Assembly (NCBI RefSeq): GCF_041296385.1
Contig: NW_027184083.1
Span: 2,294,001 to 2,358,000 of the forward strand
Length of the DNA: 64,000 nt
Direction: 5' to 3'
DNA from: Aphelocoma coerulescens
Lineage: Eukaryota; Chordata; Aves; Passeriformes; Corvidae
Of this stretch, positions 1 through 12,058 are shown in pieces. Below the pieces are notes generated by a model that saw nothing but the letters and a program-made list of their open reading frames with translations, was not told where the DNA came from and made no database searches. A program made the position numbers and the translations under genes. Positions within the stretch are counted from its first letter, which is position 1, and each line of letters opens with the position of its first letter.

Positions 1-805
1 TCCTTTGTGCTGCCCTTCAGGTGCTCAGAATTGATTATAACACTTGGGCGCTACTGAAAGACTGATTTAGTTGAAAACAGCACATATACTTTATTCTGCT
101 TCTCTACTCTGAGTTAAACTCAGCATCATGTAGTACCAGCTGATGCCACCTTCCCTGAAGAGCGTACATAATTGGACTGTTTGTGGGAAGAAATCATGGT
201 AGAGGGCAAGGAAAGAACCAAGGCGTTTCTATCCTCTGCAAGTTCTGTCATGTCAGATTCTAAAGCTAGAACACACAAAGGCAGGCATATGAAAACAGCC
301 TCTTTTCCTTCTTTGTTGGTATTAGTCACAGTCCCCCTCCATCCAGTCTGACTTTCAAACTGACATCTCTGAATCTTGAAAACTTCCAAGGATGGTGATG
401 CCATAACTTCTTTGAGCAACTTGTTCTAGTGCTTAATTATCCATGTAAAGATTTTTTCTCCTCATATCCATTCAGAAATTCCACTGTTTCCACTGATGAC
501 CATTGTCTGTCATTCTCCCACCATGCATCTCAGTAAAGAGCCTAGCTCTATCTTCTCTATAGGCTTCTTTTAGGTGTTGGAAGGCTGTAACTATGTCCCC
601 CTTAGGCCTTCTTAAACATAAATAGGCCCAATTCCCTCAACCTCTCCTTACAGGGCCTATATTCAAGCACCCTGAACCATCTTGGTGACCCTCTGCTGTA
701 CTTGCTCAAGTTTATCAACATTTTTCTTGTACTGAAGGGGCCAAAACTGGATGCAGCATTCCAGATGTGGTCCAATGAGTACTGAGTAAAGGGGAATAAT
801 CACTT

Positions 806-1819
806 AGAATCATAGAATCATAAAATGGAAGGTTGAAAGTTAAGGGACCCTCAAAGATCATCTAGTCCAAGCCCCCTGCCATGGGCAGGGACACCTTCCA
901 CTAGACCAGGTTGCTCAAAGCCCCATCCAACCTGACCTTGAACGTTTCCAAGGATAGGACATCCATACCTTCTCTGGGCAGTCTGTTCCAGTGTCTCACC
1001 ACCCTCATAATGAAGAATTTCTTGCTTATATCCAATCAGAATCTACCTTCTTTCAGTTTAAAACTGGTCCATCTTGTCCTGTCACTACAGGCCCTGGTAA
1101 AAAGTCTATCTCCATCTTTCTTATAATCTCCCTTCATAGGAGGCCACAATAATGTCTCCCTGGAACCGTCTCTTGCCAAGCTGAACAACTTCAACTCTTT
1201 CAGCCTTTCTTCAGAGGAGAGGTGTTGAGCCCTCTGATCATTTTCATTGCCCTTCTCTGGATCTACTCTAACAGGTCCATGTCTTTCTTGTACTGGGGTC
1301 CCCAGATCTGGATGCAGTACTTCAGGTGGGGTGTCATGAGACCAGAGTAGACCGGCAGAATCACCTCCCTCGACCTGCTGGTCACACTTCTTTTCATGCA
1401 TCCCAGGATACGATTTGCTTTCTGTTCTGCAAGTGCACATTGCCAACTCGTGCAATTTTTCATCCACCAGTATCCCTAACTCCTTCTCTGCAGGGCTGCT
1501 CTCAATACATTCATCACTCAGCTTGTACTGATACTGGGGATTGCCCCAACTGAGATGCAGGACCCTGCACTTGGCCTTGTTGAACTTCATAAGATTTGCA
1601 GGGGCCCGCTCCTAAAGCGGGCCCCTGGATGGCATCCCTCCCCTCTAGTGAATGAACTGCACCACATGGCTTGTTGTCTGCAAACTTGCTGATGGCGCAC
1701 TCAATCCCACTGTCTGTGTCATTGATGAAGATATAGTACTGATAGTTAGCATTTGTCCTAGTACAGACCACTGAGTGACATTACTTGTCACTGATTTCCA
1801 CTTGAACATTGTTCCATTG
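806..1819 (-). repeat. CR1 LINE nested in an older CR1
   Basis: The 3' end is marked by AGAATCATAGAATCATA at 806 (reverse complement of the CR1 tail). The element runs leftward in sense on the - strand, 5'-truncated near 1819. The 4-base ACTT occurs on both sides (802-805 and 1820-1823), and the outer CR1 resumes after it. Fragments of the ORF2 end (the [21 protein letters not shown] stretch at 1540-1590) are visible, but no long frame survives. Confidence 0.85.
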
Positions 1820-2273
1820 ACTTCCTTCTGTTAACTGGCTGTGCTTTTGTTGATATATCCCAGTATCCTGTTAGGCTTTATCACTGCCAGAGCACACTGC
1901 TGATTCATGTTCAACTTGCTTTCCACCAGCACCTCCAGGTTCTTTTCAGGAGAGCTGCTACCCAACTTGTAACATCTCATGACTTTGCTGTTATTCTGGT
2001 TGAATTTCATGAGATTCTTGTCAGCCCATCCTTCTAGCTGGTATAAGTCTGTCTGAAAGGAAGCCCCATCCCCAAGTGTGTCATCTGCATTCCCCCAGTT
2101 TGGTGTCATCCACAAGCTTGATGAGATGGATTCTGTGTCCTCCTTCAGATCACTGATAAAGACATTCAACAGCACAGGTCCCAAGATAGACCCCTGCAAT
2201 AATCCTCATCACTGGCCTCTGTGTAGAGGCCATTAACTTCTACCCTTTGAGCCTGACAATGCACCTGAGTCTT

Positions 2274-2614
2274 TATTACCTCATCCCACAGCGGTATTGA
2301 GGAGAAGAGATATCCAGCAGGCAGGAATTGTGCAGCAAGATTGATTTATTTAATTATTTTACAAACTCTTTTATATACTTTTCGTTCATAGACTAATTGG
2401 ACAAAGGATCAGCCACCCCCTGGGTGGATTGGCTAGAAATCCTAAACATCCATTGTCAAAATATTTTCCTACTGTACTATAAACAAAGCTCGGCAAGGTC
2501 ACAGGTGTTCATGGTTTATAAACTCTGTGAATATCTTCTGTGAGAGAGAAAAGTATCCCACGGACTTAGAAAGTAGCAAGAAAAATTCTTGCTAGCAGCA
2601 TTTTTGTATCCACA
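2274..2614 (-). mobile_element. Solo LTR of the same family as the 42746-49898 provirus
   Basis: This segment is the reverse complement of the provirus LTR. It begins TATTACC (LTR end GGTAATA) and ends in CCACA, with the shared core of U3 and the GCAGGAATTGTGCAGCAAG stretch. Flanks are AGTCTT (2268-2273) and AGTTTT (2615-2620), a 6-base TSD with one change, typical of class II ERVs. It keeps the TTTATT (AATAAA on the - strand) that the provirus 5' LTR has lost. It sits inside an older CR1. Confidence 0.88.
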
Positions 2615-3414
2615 AGTTTTCACCCATCAGGTAGCCCACCCATCCAGACCATAATGCCCCAAACTGGATACAAGGATGCTGTGCAAGATGGTGCTGAAAG
2701 CCTTGCTTAAGTCAAGGTTGATGACATACACTGTTCTTTCCTCATCCATGAATCTAGTAATTTCATTAAAGAAAACAATCAGATTGGTCAAGCATGATTT
2801 TTTTTCCCTTGGGGATTGGGAATCCTGGATTTACCTTTGCCTTTATGTGTCCATAAATGGCCTCCTGGACTTGCTTCATGACTTGCCCAGGAATCACCAC
2901 AGTGAGGCTGACTGGCTTCTAGTACCCTAGATAGTCCTTTTTGCCATTTTTGAAGATTTAATACAACATTTCTCCAGTCATTGGGTACCTTCCCTAATTT
3001 CTGTAACCTTTCAGGGATGATAGTGTGGGCTCACAAGGACATCAGCAAACTCTTGTGGCACACTTGAATGCAACCCATCTGGTTCCATGGGTTGAGATCC
3101 CTTACTCAATTCTCTTCTGCTATTGGCAGTTTGCCTCCTCCTTGAACCCTGTCTCTAGGCACAAAATACCCTGGAGAACCTTATTGATGAAAACTGAGGC
3201 AAAGAAGGCACCGAGTACCTCAACCTTATCTGCAGGCACTGCCACTAAAGTGTACACCCCATGCAGCAGTGGGCTCACATTTACCTTATTTATTTTTTTA
3301 TTGATAAATGATGCCAAACTGATTTTTGCTTTTATATATTCTTCAGATATATTTTTAGCTCTGTAGCCTATTATTGTACAACTATATAGATTCTTAGCTG
3401 GTATTTTCCAACCC

Positions 3415-3641
3415 TGTTAGACAGAAAGACAAAACACATTCCTAAGACCCTATCCTAATCTTGCTTCTTCTGAGAACCAAGGTCGAACCACCCTCCCAAG
3501 ATATTTTCTCATAAAAAAAGTAGAGCTAGTAGCAAAAGAGGGGCTTCAGAAGAGGGTCGAACCAAGAAGGGGAATTACCTCATCATCTGTGTTTCTAATT
3601 GGGGACTCTTGTCAATTATGCTAATTTGCTAAACTTAGCAA
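3415..3641. other. Unclassified 230-bp segment, possibly LTR-derived
   Basis: The stretch starts TGTTAGACAG and ends TTAGCAACA between two CR1 copies. The TG...CA ends and its position suggest an LTR fragment, but I see no TSD, promoter or poly(A) signal that proves it. Confidence 0.3.
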
Positions 3642-3647
3642 CAAATC

Positions 3648-5680
3648 ACAGAATCATTTAGGTTGGAAAAAGCCTCTAAGATCATCGAGTCCAACCTATG
3701 ACCGATCACCACCTTGTCAACTAGACCATGGCACTAAGTGCCACATCCAGTCTTTTCTTGAACACCTCCAGGGACAGTGACTCCACCTCCCTGGGCAGTC
3801 CATTCCAATGTTTATCAACCATTTCTGTGAAGAAATTCCTTCTAATGTCCAACCTGAACCTCCCCTGATGCAGCTTGAGACTATGTCGTCTCGTCCTGTC
3901 ACTAGTTTCCTGGCAGAAGAGGCCAACCCCCACCTTGCTGCAGCCTCCTTTCAGGTAGTTATAGAGAGTGATAATGTCTCCCATGAGCCTCCTTTTCTCC
4001 AGGCTAAACAACCCCAGCTCCCTCAGCCACTCTTCACAGGACTTGTGCTCCAGACCCTTCGCCAGCTTCGTTGCCCTTCTCTGGACACACTCCAGCACCT
4101 CAATGTCTTTCTTGTACTGAGGGACCCAGAACTGAACACAGTATTGCTGGCCACACTATTTTTCATATAAACCAGGATGCCATTGGCCTTCTTGGCCACC
4201 TGGGCACACTCTGGCTCATGTTCAGCTGACTGTCAACCAGCACCTCCAGCTCCTTTTCTGCTGCGCCGCTTTCCAATCACTCTTCCCCCAGCCTGTAGCA
4301 CTGCATGGGGTTGTGACTGCAGTGTAGGACCTGGCACTTGGCCTTGTGGAACCTTATACCATTGGCCTCAGCCTGTCCAGATCCCTCTGGAGAGCCTTCC
4401 TACCCTCCAGCAGATCAACACTCCCACCCAACTTAGTGTTGTCCACAAACATATTGAGGATCCACTCGATCCCCTTATCCAGATCATTGATAAAGATATA
4501 GTGAGCCTTGGGGAACACCACTAGTGACCAGTCATCAAACAGATGAGCCACTATTCACCACCATTCTCTGGGCCCAGCCATCAAGCCAGTTCTTAACCCA
4601 GAAAAGAGTGCACCTGTCCAAGCCATGGGCTGCCAGCTTTTCCCAGAAGAATGCCATGAGAGACAGTATCAAAGGCTCTGTTGAAGTTCAGGTAGACTAC
4701 ATTCACAGCCTTTCCCTCATCCACTAGGTGGGTCACCTGGTCATGAAAGGAGATCAGGTTGGTCAGGCAGGACCTGCCTTTCCTAAACCCATGCTGACTG
4801 GACCTGATCCCTTGGTTGTCCTCTATGTGCCATGTGATCGTGCTCAAGATGATCTGCTCTATAGTCTTGCTGGGCACCAAGGTCAGCCTGACAGGCCTGT
4901 ACTTCCCCAGATCTTCCTTCTGGCCCTTCTTGTGGATGGGCATCACATTGGTCAACCTCCAGTCTGGGACCCCCCTGGTTAGCCAGGACTGATGATAAAT
5001 GATGGAAAGTGGCTTGGTGAGCTCTTCCACCAGCTTCCTCAGTATCCTTGGGTGAATCCCATCTGGTCCCATAGACTTATGAGTATCTAAATGGCTCAGC
5101 ATGTTGCTAATTATTTCCTTCTGGATTGCGGTGGGTCAATAATGTAGCAGTACATTTTCCTGTTGATCTTGATGTCCCTTGCCAGTTTCAGCTCCAGCTG
5201 AGCTTTGGCTTTCCACAAACCATCCCTGTATACCCAAGCAATGTTTCTGTATTCCTTCACTGTAGCCTGCCCCCACTTCTACCTCCTGTATATGTCCTTT
5301 TTCTCATGAGCTCCCTGTTTAGCCAAGAAGCTCTCCTAATACATGCACTCATTTTTTCTGAGTATTTGGCTGGACTATTCTCATGCTTAAAGGATATTGT
5401 CCTTAAAGACTTGTCATCTCTTGAGCTCATTTGCCCTTCAGAGATATCTCTCATGGGGTTCCACTTACCAGCTTCCTGAAAAAAAGCAAATTTTCTGCTC
5501 TACTGAAGTCCATGGTCTGTACTCTGCTACTTGATTTCCCTGCTCCCTCAAGGATCTTGAACTTCATTATTTCATGGTTGCTGCAACCAAGGCTGCCATC
5601 GATTATCACGTCCCCAAAAAGTTCTTCCTGTTTGGTGAGTAGTAGATCCAGCTCTATGTCACCTATGGTTGACTTTTCAC
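3648..5680 (-). repeat. CR1 LINE, 2-kb 3' part
   Basis: The 3' end is at about 3648 (ATCACAGAATCATTTAGG). The element continues antisense through the 3' UTR, reverse transcriptase, and the linker toward the endonuclease, ending near 5680 where another CR1 begins. The RT remnant is described separately. The last 550 bases (5140-5680) match the EN-RT linker zone with stops in every frame. Confidence 0.88.
4354..5102 (-). pseudogene. CR1 ORF2 reverse transcriptase remnant
   Basis: Two overlapping - strand frames (5102-4593 and 4551-4354) cover the fingers and palm of the CR1 RT. Visible motifs are [41 protein letters not shown] (motif A) and FVDNTKLGG (motif C). In active CR1 these read YLDF and FADD, so an aspartate of both catalytic motifs has become asparagine. 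A frameshift separates the frames. The copy is dead. Confidence 0.85.
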
Positions 5681-5683
5681 AGA

Positions 5684-6515
5684 ATCACAGAATGTGTCAG
5701 GTTGGAAGGGATCACAGTGGGTCATCTGGTCCAACCTCCCTGCTCAAGCAGGGTCATCCTAGAGCACATTGCACAGAATTACATCCAGATGGTTCTTGAA
5801 TATCTCCAGTGAGGGACACTCCACAACCTCTCTGGGCAATCTGTTCCAGTGCACAGTCACTAGCACAGTAAAGAAGTTTTTCCTCATGTTCAGGTGGAAC
5901 TTCCTGTGCATCAGTTTCTTCCCAATGCCTCTTGTCCTATTGCTTGGCACCACCAAGAAGAGCCTGGCTTCATCTTCTTGGCACCCTCCCTTCAGATATT
6001 TATAGACATTGATGAGGTCCCTCTCAGTCATCTCTTCTTAAGGCTGAACAGGCCCAACTCCCTCAGCCTTTCCTCATAAGAGATGCTCCAAATCAAAGCA
6101 ACTTTGTCAGCCTCTGCTGGACCTGCTCCAGGAGCTCCATGTCTCTCTTGTACTGAGGAGCTCAGAACTGGACACAGCACTCCAGTTGAGGCCTCATCAG
6201 GGCTGAGCAGAGGGGAAGAATCACCCCACTGACCTGCTGACAATGCTCTTCCTAATGCACCCCAGGATACCATTGGCCTTGACCACAAGGGCACACTGCT
6301 GGCTCATGGACAGTTTGTTGTCCACCAGGATCCCCAGGTTCTTCTCCGCAGAGCTGGTTTCCAGCAGATCAGCCCCAGCCTGTACTAGTGCATGGGGTTA
6401 TTCTTTGCCAGGTGCAGGACCTTGCATTTGCCCTTTGTTGAATTTCAGACAGTTCTTCTCTGCCTGTCTCTGCAACTTGTCAAGCTTCTTCTGAAGGGCT
6501 ACACAAGCCCTTCAG
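5684..6515 (-). repeat. CR1 LINE 3' fragment
   Basis: The tail ACAGAATCACAGAATG lies at about 5682-5698, followed by the GGTTGGAAGGGATCACAG 3' UTR start. The fragment extends antisense to about 6515 and covers the end of ORF2 ([15 protein letters not shown] near 5950-6030). It is 5'-truncated with no visible TSD. Confidence 0.85.
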
Positions 6516-7142
6516 TTGAGTTTGTGTTTAAATTCATTAGTCCATGGCACCAGCCTCTGTTTTTACAACTTACTTGGTTCATATTGAAATGTAAGAATGT
6601 TCATTCAACAGTATTTGTGTTTCAGGTGTCCTCCCTCCCCCTTTAAGGGAATATGGCATTTTTGGGGAAACAATGTACTGGTATGTCCAGTGAAAAATAT
6701 GTTTTGAGGAGAAAGGCCCTAAGGATGTTAGCACTTGGTTGAATGCTATAGACAAATCCTAGATTGAGTTATTGTCTGCCAGCTAAGCCATGTTAGTGGA
6801 CTGCATGCACATTCTTAGCTTTCTCAGGTTGTGCTAAAGTACCATTAGCATATGTCACTTTTCATGATGACTTACCCTTTCAGTACATGCAGCCTTGCAG
6901 TCAAATAGGCTAAGATCATGTGCATATTCATCTATTGCAATTCAGCTGATAGCTGGTCATATGATCTCACATTTTCTTCTGATTCCATACAGTTGCTGTT
7001 TCCAATATCAAGATCTTTCAAAACTGACATAGAAAGCTAAAACCAACTATAAAGTGTAGGGGGAAAAAAGCCCTAAACACTGATGTATAAGTGGGGGATA
7101 GCCTTTAAAAATGTATTTTTGAAGTAGAAAGTTACTTGCTGG

Positions 7143-7360
7143 TGTCGTGGTTTAACCCCAGCCAGCAATTAAGTACCATGCTGCTGCTCACTCACTCCCC
7201 TACTTCCCCCCTCCATTGGGGAGGAGAATTGGAAAGAAAACATAAACCTCATGGGTTGAGATAACAGTTAATAACCGAAACAACATAAAATATAATAAAA
7301 ATTCTAATAATACTAGTAATAATAATGACAATAACAATAATAATATTTGTAATTTAAAGG
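7143..7360 (+). mobile_element. LTR 5' fragment with AAT-rich microsatellite
   Basis: The segment starts TGTCGTGGTTTAACCCCAGC, the start of a common avian ERV LTR family, and runs into an AT-rich tract with imperfect ATA/AAT repeats (about 7290-7350). The rest of the LTR is missing; a CR1 tip follows directly. It lies 170 bases upstream of the PCGF3 exon. Confidence 0.65.
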
Positions 7361-7361
7361 A

Positions 7362-7420
7362 ATCATATAATCATAGAATGGCTTGGGTTTGAAGGGACCT
7401 TAAAGTTTATCTAGGATGCT
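7362..7420 (-). repeat. CR1 3' tip, severely truncated
   Basis: About 60 bases of CR1 3' end (GAATCATATAATCATAGAATGG, then the conserved GGACCTTAAAG stretch) remain. It lies about 105 bases upstream of the PCGF3 exon acceptor. Confidence 0.75.
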
Positions 7421-7525
7421 AAGCATTAGATCTTTGATCTTTTTATTGGGTCTTATCTGAAGTATATTGTTTCAAATCCATGTTCTGTGTCTCAGTCAAT
7501 TAATTATTTCTTCTTTTTACATCAG

Positions 7526-7606
7526 CTGGATATATTGTGCAATGAAGAGATTCTTGGCAAGGACCACACACTCAAGTTTGTAGTTGTTACTAGATGGAGA
7601 TTTAAG
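7526..7606 (+). CDS. PCGF3: PCGF3 penultimate coding exon (RAWUL domain)
   Basis: This exon encodes part of the C-terminal RAWUL (ubiquitin-like) domain of Polycomb group RING finger protein 3, a nuclear subunit of the variant PRC1.3 complex that helps RING1A/B ubiquitinate histone H2A. It is 81 bases long, 27 codons in phase 0, beginning LDILCNEEILGKDHTLKF and ending RWRFK. A pyrimidine-rich tract and CAG precede it at 7503-7525, and a GTATGA donor follows at 7607. The protein matches the PCGF3 C-terminus as I know it; paralogue PCGF5 diverges right after this point, so PCGF3 is preferred. The upstream exons (RING and linker) were not found in the window. The next exon is 29.6 kb away across a transposon-filled intron. 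Confidence 0.93.
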
Positions 7607-8559
7607 GTATGACAACTGCTTTTCATCAAAATTTTCATAATTCTTGTAAATCATTAGCTGACTAAAGAATAAAATTCATAAAGCATATGTCATGCAGGCC
7701 TATACTGCAATAACTTCAAAATGGTTAGAATATATATTTTTAAATGTCTAATAAACTATCTTTAAAAAATTGATAGTTTTTTGAATTCAAAAGAGAATAA
7801 TGGGAAAAAATGTAAAATATGCACTAAGAAAAATGGGAAATTGATGGCAGATATAATTTTGATAGTAATTAAAAATTTATAAGATAAAGGAGGCTGAAGC
7901 TATTGAGAGGGACATTTTTCTCAGCCATGTCAGTCAGATACAACTAATATTACTCTATGTAGATTGTGAAACTGGTTGCAGTGCAGAAGAGACAAATATT
8001 CATTACATTCATATTTTGTAGTTTGGAAGAGAGAGGCTGAATACACTCATTAAAGAAGGCAGATGAATTAACTTTGGTCCCCACTTCAGTTCAAGATACT
8101 TGTAGCAATATTTAGTAGACATAAACAAGGTTGGGCAAAGCAGCTGAGTGTGTCTCTGGGTTACTGATCTTAGTTTCTTTAAACAAAACCAAACCAAAAT
8201 CCCACACAACAACACTTAGAGTTGAATAGTAAATGATGGGGTATTCATATTGAGCATAAATTATCACTGGTTATTTATGGCCACCCAAATAAAATGGCTG
8301 TAAGTATCATGAAATGTCAAGTTGAACATCTAAGACTCAAGTCACATTCAGAGAATCAGGATGTGTTCAGTTTGGGAGTGATAACTTTGAAGAGGGGTTA
8401 GTGTTCATAATGGACATGCAACACAGCACATGCTAGTAGGATAATACTGTGGTAGAAAGATGTAATATCTTTGGATGCATAAATAGAATGTATGAATGAG
8501 AATAGGTAGGCAACTTTTATCTATGAAGAAATAATTAATTTCAGATTGGGAAATAGAAG

Positions 8560-9150
8560 GTAGGAGATTATGGTCAGTTATGACATTCGTGAATGACCTG
8601 GAAAAGAGGTTAAATAGTGAGGTGACACTGGCACCAATAGTTATTCAAGACAGTAAAAATAAATGGTGGTGATGAAATGTTGCAGGAGGTCTTTACAGTA
8701 CTGGATAACCAGGTGATAAAATGGCACCTAAAGTTCAATATGGATAAATGTAGAGATGCATGCTAGGGAAAACATGTATCTGAACTTTATATATAAAATG
8801 GGTGGACTCTGAGTTGACTGCCATCAAATAGAAATCAGATTTTGGGGTTAGACATAACGATTTCGACTCAGTGATGGTCCAAGAAAAACCCAAATGAAAT
8901 GCTACAAATTATTAGGAAAAGGATAGATGGCTAAACAAGAGTACTGTTGTGCCTCTGTATAAATCCACTATTTTTACCTGTATCATGAAGATTTGTACAA
9001 TCATGAGTGGCATGGAAAAGGCAGCAATTCTAAACCATCTTATTTGGTGAGAGAGATGAAGGGTATCAAGGGAAACTCATAGTTATGAGGTTTAGAATGA
9101 ACAAAAGGAAGTGATGTTGTTGTAAATTCCATTTACCCTGATGGGGGATT
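8560..9150 (+). repeat. Ancient LINE remnant (CR1/L3-like)
   Basis: In + strand reading, short stretches resemble the LINE RT domain and its C-terminal region: FVNDLEKRLNSEV-like near 8588-8630 and a KWHLKFNMDKC-like stretch near 8720-8755. Stops and shifts are dense and the level of decay is far greater than in the other CR1 copies. It is one of only two LINE copies in sense orientation to PCGF3. Confidence 0.5.
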
Positions 9151-9206
9151 GAGTTCTAGGAGACAAAGATCAAAACCATTAGTCATTAATAACAGCTTTT
9201 ATAAAT

Positions 9207-9290
9207 CATAGAATCATAGAATACCAGGTTGGAAGGGACCTCAAGGATCATCTGGTCCAAACGTTATGGGCAAAAGCACAATCTAGGCAA
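9207..9290 (-). repeat. CR1 3' tip
   Basis: AATCATAGAATCATAGAATACC at about 9206 is the CR1 tail, followed by some 60 bases of conserved 3' UTR. It is truncated where an LTR fragment begins. Confidence 0.78.
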
Positions 9291-9301
9291 GGTAGCCATC
9301 T

Positions 9302-9905
9302 CGGTTTGAGACAAATTAGGAGGAAACGTCCTGAGATGAACGTGTCCTCTAATGGAAGGCAGGTTTCGGCAGCCCCTCCCCCAGAGCTTCAAATGGAATT
9401 TCTTGGAGGAAAGTGAAAAAAACCCTGCTTATTTAACAAGCAAGGTGCACACAGGCACAAGGAAAAGAAAAATGAATAACGTTAGATAATAAACCTTCTC
9501 ATTGTGGAGAAAGATAGTGGATTTTTTTAGAGTCCTGCTTGGCTTCTCCCAAGGTCCTCTGGAGCCAGGGTGCAGCGCCCCAGGGCCTCCACTCCAGGCC
9601 ATGGCGTGGGGCTCCTGGCAATGTTCTGATGTTTTGGACCAGAGCAAAGCTGAACAGTTCCAGAAGAATAAGAAGCCACAGTCCCAGGAAAAACTTCTTG
9701 CCTCAGCTAACAAACAAGAAGCTAGCTAAAAAGCAAAGAATTTTTACTCTCCGTCTCTCTCCTGAGAAAAAAAAGCTGAGAGCTGGGGAAAAACCTAGGG
9801 AGTTTTCTGTGTTTTGAACGCAGGCCACTGAAAGAATTCCACTGGCTTCCCCCTCCTTTCCTGGACCTAGCTTAAGGATACAGGACTCATGTCTGGGCAT
9901 AAAGC
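9302..9905 (+). mobile_element. ERV LTR fragment
   Basis: The segment is alignable by eye with the start of the LTR at 52653 (AGGAGGAAACG, a run ending GGAATTTCTT, and AATGAATAA-GTTAGATA). The right half is GC-richer and ends near 9905 before a CR1 fragment. No TSD was found. Confidence 0.6.
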
Positions 9906-9914
9906 AGACGATAG

Positions 9915-10515
9915 GGAATGCAGTATCATACAGTCACCCCAGGACAGTAGCCCAGCACCCTGTCCAACTGAATCTCAAGTGTCCAACGTTGGGGAATCCA
10001 CCACTTCTCTGGGGAGATTATTCCAATGGCTGATTGTTCTCATTGTGAAAATTTTTCCTCTTGTATCCAATTGGAATCTCCCCAGGAGTAACTTGTTCCC
10101 ATTACCCCTCATATACTTCCTGTGACTCCTTGTAAAAAGGGAGTCTCCATCTTCTTTATAAGGACCCTTTAAATACTGGTCCCTTTCCACAGAGCTACTC
10201 TCAGGTTGGGTAGATCCCAGCCTGTACTGCACTCCTGGATTATGTTTTCCCAGGTGTAAGACCTTACATTTGTCTTTGCTGAACTTCACAAGGTTCTTGT
10301 TAGCCCACTGTTCCAGCCTATCCAGGTCTTCCTGCAGGGTGGTTCTCCCTTCCCAAGTGTCCACTTCCCCACTCAGTTTTATATCATCAACAAATTTCAT
10401 ATTCAATTATTCATTTATTCCTTCACATACACGGTCATAGTTATCCACTTGGAGAAACAGCAGGGCGACCAACCCCAGCAGTATACTGCAAAGCAGAGTG
10501 TCATACTGACATACC
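9915..10515 (-). repeat. CR1 LINE fragment with internal deletion
   Basis: A - strand CR1 3' fragment; the frame 10406-9975 still reads a stretch with KFVDDIKLSGEVDTWEGR, the motif C neighbourhood with FADD changed to FVDD. It jumps from the RT end to the 3' UTR region near 10160-10195, implying an internal deletion. Confidence 0.75.
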
Positions 10516-10532
10516 AGTGGCTTCTAGGTAGA

Positions 10533-11990
10533 TAGAATCATAGATTCATTTAGGTTGTAAAAGACCCTTTAAGATCATCAAATACAGGACACAGCACTTG
10601 GCCCTGTAGAATCTCATACAATTGGCCCATTGATCCAGCCTGTCCAGATCTCTCTATAGAGCTTTCCAACACTCTCCCCTAACTTGGTGTCATCTGCAAA
10701 CTTACTGAGGGTGCACTTCATCCCCTTGTCCAGATCGTTGATAAAGATATTGAAAGGAACTGGCCCCAATACTGAGCCCTGGGGAACACCACCTGTGACT
10801 GGCCACCAACTGGATTTAACTCCATTCACCACCATTCTTTGGGCCCAGCCATCCAGCCAGTTTTTTACCCACTGAAGCATACGCCCATCCAAGCCATGAG
10901 AAGCCAGTTTCTCCAGGACAATGTTATGAGAAACAGCATCAAAGGCTTTATTAAAGTCCAGGTAGACAACATCAACAGCCTTTCCCTCATCCACTAGGTG
11001 GGTCACCTTGTCATAGAAGGAGATAAGGTTGGTCATGCAGAATCTGCCTTTGATAAATCCATGCTGACTGGGCCTGATCCCCTAGTTTTCCTGTATGTGC
11101 TGCATGATGGCACTCAAGATGATCTGTTCCATGACCTTCCTGGGCACCAAGGTCAGGCTGACAGGCCTGTAATTCCACAGATCCTACTTCCAGGCCTTCT
11201 TGTAGATGGTTGTCACATTTTCTAACTTGCAGTCAACTGGGACCTCCCTACTTTACCAGGACTGCTGATAGATGAAAGTGGCTCAGTTAACACTTCCGCC
11301 AGCTCCCTCAGCTCCCTTGGTGGATCCCATCCAGCCCCATAAACGTGTGTGTCTAAGTGGTGTAGCAGGTCACTGACCATTTCTCCTCTGATTATGAGGA
11401 GCTTCATTCTGCTCCACATCCGTCTTCCAGCACAGTAGATTGGGTACCCGGAAAGCATGTGGTCTTACTATTAAAGACTGTGGCAAAGAGGGCATTAAGT
11501 ATGCAAGCCTTTTCCTTAGCCCTCCTTTTGTTGTTTATGTATTTATAGATGCATTTTTTCTTTCACAGCAATAGTCAGATAAAGTCGTAGTTGGTCTTTG
11601 TCCCTTCTAACATTCTCCCTGAATAGCCTCATGACATCATTGTAGTCCTCCTGAGTTGTCCGCTTCTTCCAGAGGTCATAAACTCACTTTTATTCCCTTG
11701 AGTTCCAGACAAAGCCAGTCTTCTTCCCTGCCAGCTTGTCTTTGGGCACATGGGAACAGCCTGCTACTGTGCCTTTATGATTTCCTCTTGAAGAATGTCC
11801 AGCATTCCTGGACTCCTTTGTCCTTCAGGACTGCCTCCCAAAGGACTCTGTCAACCAGTGTCCTAAACAGGCCAATGTCTGCCCTCTGGAATTCCAAGGT
11901 AGCAGGCCTGCTGACCTCCTCCTTACTTCTCAGAGAATCAAAAATGCTATCATTTAGTGATCAATGTACAAACAGTCCTTTTATGGAAAT
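10533..11990 (-). repeat. CR1 LINE with internal deletion
   Basis: The 3' tip (GAATCATAGATTCATTTAGG) is at about 10536. After some 50 bases it jumps into the RT domain, so most of the 3' region is deleted. It then runs antisense through RT and the EN-RT linker to about 11990. Confidence 0.82.
10614..11036 (-). pseudogene. CR1 ORF2 reverse transcriptase, central part
   Basis: A 140-codon frame covers the RT palm. Motif A ([14 protein letters not shown]), motif B ([11 protein letters not shown]) and motif C (KFADDTKLG) are all intact, unlike the copy at 4354-5102. The frame is cut at its 3' side by the internal deletion of this element and at its 5' side by a stop, so no functional ORF2 remains. 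Confidence 0.85.
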
Positions 11991-12058
11991 TCTCTCCCTG
12001 TTGGTACCTAAGTTAAACCTATGGTATTGTCAATTTTCATTCAGTTTATATAATCATA

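Larger units (their letters stand above)
361..3400 (-). repeat. Old CR1 LINE, interrupted by a CR1 and a solo LTR
   Basis: One old CR1 copy on the - strand lies in three pieces: 361-805, 1824-2273 and 2621-about 3400. It is read as one element because consensus order is kept across both interruptions. The rightmost piece still encodes the pre-RT motif of ORF2 (KVEVLGAFFASVF near 3215-3260, - strand) and the RT-region text near 2680-2800, all broken by stops. Piece one is interrupted by the CR1 at 806-1819 and piece two by the LTR at 2274-2614. Confidence 0.8.
1..7525 (+). other. PCGF3: PCGF3 upstream intron, 3' part
   Basis: The sequence before the 7526 acceptor must be intron if the exon call is right. 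No earlier PCGF3 exon (RING domain or linker) was found. Bases 1-360 and 6516-7142 are AT-rich with no recognisable repeat or gene; the rest is CR1 and LTR material listed separately. Confidence 0.7.
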